DNA of 64,000 nucleotides from Ditylenchus dipsaci (lineage: Eukaryota > Nematoda > Chromadorea > Rhabditida > Anguinidae). The notes under the pieces are model-generated. The model worked only from the letters and a program-made list of their open reading frames with translations. It was not told where the DNA came from and searched no databases. Positions 56,401 to 64,000 of this stretch are shown here, piece after piece. The stretch is from contig SADC01001220.1 in assembly GCA_004194705.1 (NCBI GenBank), positions 1 to 64,000 of the forward strand. The letters are read 5' to 3'. The number at the start of each line of letters is the position of its first letter. Position 1 is the first letter of the stretch. Made by a program: the position numbers and the translations under genes.

Positions 56401-57599
56401 ATTAGATGACGTATAAAATGAATACGGTGTCCAAAACCAGTTTTATTTCTAATTTCCGTCTATCCAAATTTAATTTCATTTCGCCCGCATTAAATTACTC
56501 TGCCACCTCGCTTGCAAACCCTTTGTATTGCCTTTAACTTACTTTTGCTTGCTGACCAGCAAGTTCTTTGCTATTCAAACTTCTTGGTGTTTCTACAGAC
56601 AATTTATGTTTCTTCTATTATCTTACCGATTTAGTGAAGATCTTTGACTATTGGTTGCATGATGATGCCCTTCGTAGAATGAAGCTTTGGGGGGTCTCAA
56701 CAAGAACAGTGCCAGTAAGCTTTTTATGAGACCGAGAAAAAGTAAAAAAGCAAAAAAAAAAAAATCCATCCGTTAAAGGACCCTACTTGTCGATGCAAAT
56801 GAGAATTTGACAAATTCAAATGCGCGCGGAACACTTCTCTTTTGTCTCTCACTGTACTTTTTTGAGTCGCTCGAAATAACTTCTTGATGAGACCCCCCAA
56901 GACTCAAAAAGTTTGCCTTGGTCTCCCCTGTTTTTTACTTTTTTGTATTTATCACGATCAAGCTTAGCAGAAGTGGACCAGCGTATGTTAGAAAAGGATC
57001 AAGCATGAGTTTTTAGCATGTTTAAGCCATTCCGGACATACGCTGGCCAACCTTTGCCTAAACCTAAGCCTTAATTTCTAAAAAAAAACAGGGGGACCAA
57101 GGCGAAATTTTTCGGATGTTTTTTGGGAGGAGGTTCTCAGCAGGAACAGTGCCAGCCTACTTTTGTAGGTTTTCGAAGCATGATAAAAATAGGCACATTT
57201 TTTGCACTTTTCGGGAGCGGAATAAATGGAGGCTATACATTCTAAATAACTTTCGGAAAATTAATATGTCAAATATTTGCTTTTTGAAATAAAAAAAATG
57301 CCTTTTAAATAAAAGGCATATTTTTTTAAATAAAAAGCATATTATGCTAGATTAATGAGTACTTCAGCCCCTCATCCCAACTTTGAAAACTTAGTAATTG
57401 AATGTAATTTTTTTGTTAGATAGGCATCTGCACGAAACCTACATGTAAAAGCTTCTGGTTGTCATCATTGATAGACAGTCTGACCACACTCAACTGACCA
57501 GCCCCACCTCCTATTCCTAATTGAGCACTCAAATCCGTCACAGCTTTACTGGGTTGCTGTTGGAACTGTTCAAAGAAGTAGTTGTCAGACGCTTGTACT
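50430..57599 (-). CDS. UNC13D/BAIAP3-type vesicle-priming protein (C2-MUN-C2)
   Basis: Munc13-family proteins prepare vesicles for SNARE-mediated fusion. Twenty-four exons give about 1,200 residues, like human BAIAP3. In order: [12 protein letters not shown] (family N-terminal helix); a C2A domain with [40 protein letters not shown] and [15 protein letters not shown]1/MUN blocks [54 protein letters not shown]; the long exon 53022-52645; MHD2 ([36 protein letters not shown]); C2B ([40 protein letters not shown]); and the C-terminal [14 protein letters not shown]. The C2A loop aspartates for calcium are present. Exon bounds include 57599-57443, 56114-55896, 54848-54621, 54116-53845, 52141-51818, 51569-51295 and 50515-50430. 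At least six single-base deficits occur at homopolymers. Exons upstream of 57599 are not certain. Confidence 0.93.
50619..50690 (+). tRNA. tRNA-Pro (CGG anticodon)
   Basis: A 72-nt cloverleaf: acceptor GGCCGAA/TTCGGCC, discriminator C, anticodon loop TTCGGGT with anticodon CGG, T arm with GTTCGATCC. A polymerase III stop (CTTTT) follows at 50694. Identical in sequence to the tRNA at 23086-23157 on the other strand. It lies in the last intron of the UNC13D/BAIAP3-like gene, antisense to it. Confidence 0.95.
50809..51186. mobile_element. MULE-type MITE in the last UNC13-like intron
   Basis: Ends TGGCTCAAATTG and ...ACAGCC, flanked by TTTTTAATA and TTTTTGATA (8 of 9). The arms include ACGCACCAAAATACTGATTTC and its inverse; the centre has CTAGTTTCGGATGAGCTATCA with an inverse. 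Confidence 0.75.
56120..57442. repeat. large UNC13-like intron with two repeats
   Basis: 56165-56400 is a MITE of the CCGTATTTCC/GGTAGAGCTC family. 56640-57160 is a foldback with AACAGTGCCAG and TCTCAACAAG near each end, holding two inverse copies of the shared core GGACCAGCGTATGTTAG / GACATACGCTGGCCAACC around 56980-57050. Confidence 0.5.
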
Positions 57600-60500
57600 C
57601 TAAAAGAAAATAAATTAATCATTCAAAATTTTACAAGTAACCCTTTTATCCTTATTTTTCCCAAAATTCATATTTTTGAAAAAAACCACCTTAACGAGTT
57701 TCTATTTCTGCGCTTAGGTCTTTTGGCCCTTTTTTTGCAACTCGCTCTGGAGGAGCTAGAGGCTGTTGATGATCTCCTCATTATGATATCTCTTTATGGT
57801 CAATTATATGAGGAATTTAAGAAATCAAAACTGCTGGCCGACACAGTTATTGATGGCTTAGTGGTACAAAATTCTTGCAGGTTCGAATCTCAGTGAAGTC
57901 ATTCTTCTTTATTATCAAAAGTTTGAAATCCAAAATAAGCTATTCGACGGCATGTAAACAGAATCTTGAAATCAAAAAAGTGAAGCAAATAGGATTAATA
58001 AGCGCCTTCTCCGCTAATTGAGATGTAGTAGTAAAGGAAAGAGTAGAGAGTCATACCAAGGAGTAGAAACATCTCCTTGGCTCTCACAGTTGACTTCTGG
58101 TAGCGGCGGCAAATGAATGAGCGAGAATATGAGTAGGTGGGGGAACATATTCCTCTGCTGCCTTTTGGGTTATAATAGCTGGTCTTTTGGGCTGGCTTAA
58201 AGTGGCAGGGACACACGCCTTTTCTGTTCCTGCTGCCTGCCAGCCTGGCTAGTGTGCAACCTATTATTTTACGGCATTCTTTTATTTTTATTTATTCATT
58301 AGGCTGCGAGAGAGGCTACACTCTGTTCGGTAGTGATGGTGTAATATTTCAGGTTGGTGGAGGGAGGGGCGATGATGAGAGAGGAAGTAACAGTTAGTAG
58401 TAGTTCTACAGGCTTACTCTGCTACTACTTGCTGCCACTCTTTTCCTCTCCTTTTTGGGTTTGTGGGACAAGGAAATGAGCTTGTTTCTGCTACTGCTGT
58501 TGTTAGAGTTGCTTTTTGCTCAGCCTTAATCCACTCGTCTGACTGCTAGCAAAACGAGCGTTTAGCAAAACGAATGAGTGGCAGGATTTTCGAGAGATGT
58601 TTTTGCATAGATATTTTCACAGAGAAGTTTTTGGAGAGTTCAATTCAGTCAAGAAGTTGCTTTTAGTGAATTGTAGGCAGAAGTACACTTTAAGAAACTA
58701 CTCCACCCACGAAGCTCTGCATCATTACAAGGCCAAATATTTTTAATTTACACCTCTATGTTTTTGGCCAATACTTTTTTTGCCTCAAATTTACTTTTTA
58801 ATGTCTTAATTTTTCCTTTGCTTTTTTCTATACTTTTTAACCTTTTTTAAGTTGCAGAACCACATGATATGATAGTTTTTAATTAAGTATCATTTAGTTT
58901 TACTTTTACCTTTTATTGGAGATTTTTAAAAGATGTTGCACATTTAATAATGCCTTATTAAAAACTGGAATCACAGGGCTGCCAGAAAGTGCTATTACTT
59001 TAAAAAAAGATGAAAAAAGTAGGAAGCAAAGACTCTATTAGAAGAAGTACGGTATGAGGAAAAAAAACTTGATGCAAACCTTTTTTATTCCTGACTTTTT
59101 GCATTAATGTTGTTAAAGTTGGGCTATGGGTAACTTTATCTGTTGTTTTTTCATTGCTTTATTGCAATAAGTATTAATGAGCAATGAGTTCATGTCAAAC
59201 CTCTTATTACTTGTTGTTTTTACAACAACAATATGCATTGAGGAGCAGCAGCAGTGGTATGGAGCAGTGACGCCTTGTAAGCAGCATCGAGAAGCAAATA
59301 ACTCAGAAATGTCTGGTTGCTGGCTGGCACTTTGTTTTCGGCGCCTAAGAAAGAAGGCAGAAAGCTAGCTGACTAGCTGAGATACCCAGAACAAAAACTG
59401 AAATAGAGCGAAATAGGGGTGAAATAATAATAAGCATTGACACATTTGTGTGTTGAATGTATTATGCCAAAGTGAGGGAGATTCGGCTCAACCGACAATG
59501 ACTTTGTTTTTAGCAAAACAATTAAGAATGAGCAACTGAATTATGCAAGGGACTTGGAACACATCATTTCAATTAAAGTGATGTATTCAGAAATTACAAA
59601 GTCAGCTACATTGAGTTAAAATTAAATTATTTTCGCCCATTTATGGAAAAAAAGGCTTGATGTCAAACAAATTTTTAATGTGAAAGCGAAATAGCTTTTA
59701 TCTTACAAAAGCTAATGAAAAATTATAAAAATCATGCTGTTCAATTTTATATAGAGTTAAGAAAGAAAAATTCTGTTCTAGCATATTCTCGACTGATTGG
59801 GTAATCGACTTTTCGGGTACTCTCTCGCCTGCGGTACTGGTGAGATTTAACGGGTACTGGTGCCCGCGAATTCAAATTTTTTTCGTTATCATTGAACTTC
59901 TGAACGGATTTTAAAATTTGGTTTCTGGCGATTCCTAAGCCACGGATGGAAATGAAAATTTACAAATACGTAAATTTTGACTATTTTTGAAAAAAAAACA
60001 AAAAAGTGCTTATTGCCATTTCCAAGCAACTTTTTTGAAAGTAAAATTTGAAAAAAAGGTATGAAGTGCTGAAAAAGCACATATTTTTTTAAAGTATTCC
60101 CATCCTAAGCCTTTAGGACAGATTCTGTTCACGAATGTTCTCCAAATAGTCTTGCTTGCTGCATTTGAACACACTTGTTTTATGTAATATTTTTTGTTAA
60201 ATTACTTCCTCTAACCAAAATTTTTTTTTGCAAATTTATCAAAGCTTGCGAGACCTCTCTCTATTCCCTGAGTGACGTTTAGCGCAACTAAAACACACTG
60301 ACTTTGTCATTTATCTCTCCAGGCTATTTAAACTAGAATACAATTATATATTGTTGCTTCAAACCAAATAAACTGGTGGGGCACTCAAAAACACTTCCGG
60401 CTGACGCAACAACAACAACCCAAAGCTCCTAATATAGCAGCACACCAATGTGATAGTAGGCTTCAATTAATTCTTTTTGAAGAATCCACAAATATGTCAT

Positions 60501-61496
60501 TTGTTTTGCTAAAACCAAAGGGCAACTTTAAAAAATTGCTTTTAAACTTGTATTTTGTGTTGAAGATGGAAGTTTGTTTAGGACAAATTGGCAAGATCCA
60601 ATTACATTTTTGTTACTTTCTAATGCATTAGGTGAGATTGAATTATTATTACTACTGTTGTTTTTGCTATTTTGTTGACTAAATATGTGTCTGTGAGAGA
60701 GGAAAATTCATTTAGGTAAATTAAGGTTTAGAAATCCTTCCGTATTTTCAATTTAGAAGATGAACACAAAAAAAGGAAAATGTAATTTCAGTTGGTACAG
60801 CTTTGTAGCATTTGCTACTCAAAAGAGATTGGAGTGCCTTTTGGCTTAGCCAGTAGGGGTTTTTTGCAATTTTATGGGAGTTAAATAAAGCTTTTTGAAG
60901 ATTGAACATTTGTGTCATTTCCAGGCAGGTCAGATGTGTTGCCTTGGTTCCGTAAGCTGATTTTTTTCAAGAAAAAATTGCTTTTCATTGATTTGAAAAT
61001 TTTTTCAATGTTTTTGAAAGGCTTTTATTTTGCAAAAGCTAGTCAATATTCGCGTTTACTGACTAATATTTAGGTGTTTTTCAAGTGTCCTGTTTTAGAG
61101 TCGGATAATTAAAAGACCCGTTTTAGAAAAATTGTCGGAAAACATGAAACTAAATAATTGCTGGGATTTTCGAGATAAGGTGATCATAAAAAAGTTTTTT
61201 GTTTTCTTTTGCTCGATGTGATTTGGAAAGCTCTAGTCATAATCGAAGAGTTACCCCGATATTCCTAATTAGATTTTTTAATATTGTTTAAGTCTGAGAC
61301 AGAGACAAAGAAGAAACATTCAGTATACAATCATGCAAACATTTTTTAGGGTTTGCGCAAGGGTTTGGTCTGCGCTATCCCATTACAACCTAACATAATT
61401 CTAGAAAACTAAACACTTTCGATTAAGTTCACACTTAGAATGGTCTCCCATGTGCACATTAAATCAAGAGTCCGTTGGAATTTTTTTCGAAAACCC
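57600..61496. other. 3.9 kb with no firm gene
   Basis: Possibly an intron between 61.5 kb and 57.6 kb, or a promoter region for the UNC13-like gene. CAGGGCTGCCAG at 58975 is a lone hAT-like end. The open frames at 57995-58216 (minus) and 59177-59368 (plus, with a hydrophobic start) lack any supporting similarity. CGGGTACT phrases near 59815-59865 form a short simple repeat. Confidence 0.4.
57834..57896 (+). repeat. tRNA-like relic with boxes A and B
   Basis: TGGCTTAGTGG (box A) and GGTTCGAATCTC (box B) are separated by only 15 bases, too close for a full tRNA because the anticodon arm is missing. Likely a tRNA pseudogene or the head of a SINE. Confidence 0.4.
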
Positions 61497-61778
61497 TCAA
61501 TTCACATTGAATGTAAAAGTTTGATTAGAGGCGTGTTTAGAGGCACCAATCATGAGATAAAAAGTAACTAACATTAGAGCATTCTTAGCGCCAGGTGCTT
61601 CCACGTCCTGTTCATCGGTCAAACCAGTGGCGACTTGGCTGACTTGCCTGATTATGAGCTTGGCTTTGTTGAGTTGTCGTTTGCCCCATTCCCCAACCAC
61701 TTCCTTGGCTAACGCCTGGCTAGGAAGGTGGACTTTGGCTGCGGCCTGGTTGAGACTGGCTGAGATTTGGGGCATCAT
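61497..61778 (-). CDS. possible first coding exon, unrecognised
   Basis: An open frame with normal codon complexity starts at an ATG pair (61778) and encodes an amphipathic region (ALAKEVVGEWGKRQLNKAKL, then IIRQVSQVATGLTDEQDVEA). A donor-like GTTAC sits near 61565; beyond it the frame is less convincing. It could be the 5' exon of the UNC13-like gene, which lacks a start, but the splice phase into 57599 does not fit. It may belong to a separate gene. Confidence 0.4.
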   Translation of the reverse strand: MMPQISASLNQAAAKVHLPSQALAKEVVGEWGKRQLNKAKLIIRQVSQVATGLTDEQDVEAPGAKNALMLVTFYLMIGASKHASNQTFTFNVN

Positions 61779-64000
61779 TGTAAGATGGCAAAGCTCTGGT
61801 TAATGTTACCACTAATACTATTGCAAATTAAATACTGGCATATGGCACAGCCTGAACTGCAAATCAACATGATAACAGTAACCAAAAATTTATTTCAAGA
61901 AAGTCAAAAAAATGAGAAACACAAATGAAATCATTGCACGAGTTCCTTAGCCTAACTTAAAAATAGAAACGGATAAAGAAAACGAACAAATAGTTGGTGG
62001 CAATTTCGACGGAAAACACTTTTAGGAAATTAAACAGTAAAATTTTACGGGTTTGCTTTCAAGTAATTGAAAATCTGAAAGAGGTCAGCAATGAGCTTGA
62101 GACGATTCTTTAGTCTTTTACTGCCGCCAGAAGCATTGATAAAATACTGAGACAGTATTAGAAATAGTTTTCAAGATTGTTTGTTGAAAAAGAGTTTAGA
62201 CTGGCGTTAGCAACCAACGAACATTCATTCTGAAGGAGAGATGCCCAGGTAAGACTCATCCAAATATAACTTTTCCGAAGAAAATTCATTTAAAAAAAAT
62301 TTCCTGTTCTGAAAGATTCTACTTTAATAAAATCCGGCTTCAACACCTTCTACAAGGTGTCCCAAATTTGTCTGATACATTTTTTTTGCCCAAAAAAGTT
62401 TCAAGTTTCACCCGTTCGGTAAGATCTCTTTGACTGTGGGTCATGTATAACCCCTCTCCCCCGAAAAAGGGTCATAAATAACCCCCCTTAATAGGGTCTA
62501 ACGGGCGCTGGCCTACCGAAGCCTAAAAGATACCGCATAAACAACCGCATAAACAAATGACTTTTGAAGCAGCTACAAAACTACCAGAATGCCCCTGGTT
62601 TGGACCAAGGTTGAGATCAAGGCAAATTTTTACGAAAAAAAGTTATTTCGAATTTTGATCTGATGTGTTTTTTGTCGGGTGGATTTGCGATAATTTCGTT
62701 TGGCGTAAAAAAATTAAGAGGTTAAAAAGAAAAATTAAATTAACTGAGGATCGAAAAATTCTATTCTCTAGTCAAAATACCCCCATCCCTCCCCCCCTAA
62801 AGTTCGTCCTCCTTTAAAAATAAATATATTTGAAGAAGGAACTTTTGACTAATATTTAACTTTTTGCCTTGGGGGACCAAGGTAAATCAAGATTTTGGTC
62901 GAATTTTGGTCAAAATTTTTTTTCAAAAACTTCACTTTTTATTGAGAAAACTGTCGAAAATCAACGTTTTTAGGATATAAAAATTGCTTAGGAAATTTTG
63001 AAAATGATTTTCGAAAAATTATGAAATGCGTCTCCCGGACTAAATAAGTGCCTTTTTGCAAAGTTAACACTATCAGGTAGCAGTGTGACTCTAAATTCTA
63101 ACGTCGTATCATTTGTTGCAAAATCTAAGAAATTTCAGGGCGAAAATTTTGAAGTATGAAAAAATTCTGAAAAATAATACAATTCATACTTTCACCTTTT
63201 TGTGCTACAATTTGCAATAAAATATACTTAGAACCCTAGTACTACAGCTAAAATTAAAAAAAAGAAACTATTGAGAATGTCCTGCCCGGTTCAAAACAGG
63301 GACGCTTAGCACCACAGCGACATACCCAGTTTATGTTTGTTTACATTGTATGAACTCGAGTGCAAGACTTAGATGCCTTGCAAGCATTTAGAAAATAGGC
63401 AGTGACAAATAAAAGTGGCATATATACCAATCAAAGAAGACCCCGAAAAAGAGATGGATTTAACAAAGTTTTGAAAACAATAATGGAGTTTTTCGGACAA
63501 AAGCTGGTTTCAGGAAGGATTTGGCCTGTAACTCAACTATATTCGCTATAGTACATCAAAGGGATCGAAAAATAGGGTGTGCACCCACTGAGAATCAAAA
63601 AATATTCGCATCGCGATGAGCACCCAGACCCTATACGGGAACCAAGTTTTATCGGGATAAAATCGGGAGTTGACTGTACAAGAAAAACAAATTGAAGTAA
63701 AAATAATACAGCATTTCCCTGATTTTTTACAAGCTCAAACAGTATGGTTTTACAGTAAAAACATCGAAAAACTGCTTAGACATCAAAAAATATATCAAGA
63801 AATCTTTTCTATTTCAATAAATGAAATGAAGGATGAAAAGGCACAGCCAAGCGCATCAACTCTCCCATTCTAACAATAAAAATCAAAGAAGCATAAGAAG
63901 TTAAGAAGAAAGGAAAAGAAGAGTCTAACTACCCAAATTTAGGCGGAACTTGAAACAATCTTCTTCTCGCCTGACTTACTTTTGCTTAGGCCATGCCAAG
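61779..64000. other. repeat-bearing flank, no gene recognised
   Basis: 62430-62545 has GGGTCATAAATAACCCCCC and CTAACGGGCGCTGGCCTACCG, relating to 15890-16030. 62770-63000 relates to 42000-42190. Near 63675 GGGAGTTGACTGTA is a lone mariner-like end. The frame at 63670-63873 has no recognisable features. Confidence 0.4.

Noticed and set aside
59177..59368. Short plus-strand frame with a hydrophobic, signal-like start
   Set aside because: No splice-supported extension or similarity; AT-rich DNA yields such frames by chance.

Overview
The window is nuclear DNA of an AT-rich, intron-rich invertebrate animal. It has metazoan multi-exon genes with many short introns of about 43-60 bp (GT...AG, acceptors of ttttag, ttgcag or tttcag type), two tRNA-Pro genes and a very dense load of DNA transposons. 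No rRNA, CRISPR array, operon or prokaryotic signal is visible. The species cannot be fixed. An RDL-type GABA receptor points to a protostome, and a seven-helix receptor resembling nematode 'sr' chemoreceptors hints weakly at a nematode or a relative.

Layout. 0.8-12.1 kb is transposon-rich: a MULE-type foldback with a nested element, a small intact gene for a pogo/CENP-B DNA-binding protein (3.0-6.9 kb) whose last intron holds a three-level transposon nest including a decayed FLYWCH-MULE transposase, a chimeric cluster of RNA polymerase II (RPB1) and histone H2B fragments (8.2-8.7 kb), and a 2.8-kb hAT element. 12.5-14.4 kb (minus) is translation factor eEF1B. 14.9-19.7 kb (minus) is a patatin-like phospholipase whose 3.9-kb intron is almost all transposon. 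20-25 kb is transposons plus a tRNA-Pro. 25.2-27.5 kb (minus) is a chemoreceptor-like GPCR whose C-terminus was replaced by a transposon. 28-33.5 kb has no recognisable gene, apart from a Merlin element and MITEs.

33.6-38.2 kb (plus) is a complete 13-exon GABA receptor subunit. 38.9-41.6 kb (minus) holds two small cysteine-rich secreted-type peptide genes. 43 kb (minus) is a bacterial-type (Blc-like) lipocalin beside a 2.5-kb composite repeat. 46.6-47.1 kb has a doubtful multi-pass membrane gene. 48.2-50.2 kb (plus) is a secreted thrombospondin-repeat-like protein. 50.4-57.6 kb (minus) is a 24-exon UNC13D/BAIAP3-type vesicle-priming protein with a second tRNA-Pro in its last intron on the other strand. 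57.6-64 kb holds one possible coding exon and otherwise repeats.

The genes do not form one pathway; each is an independent eukaryotic locus. The GABA receptor and the UNC13D/BAIAP3-type protein both suit an animal with regulated secretion and neurons. A cross-cutting feature is that many exons lack one base at short homopolymers, which looks like sequencing error rather than decay, so reading frames given here are interpreted across those sites. Transposon boundaries were called from terminal inverted repeats (TIRs) and target-site duplications (TSDs) read directly in the sequence.
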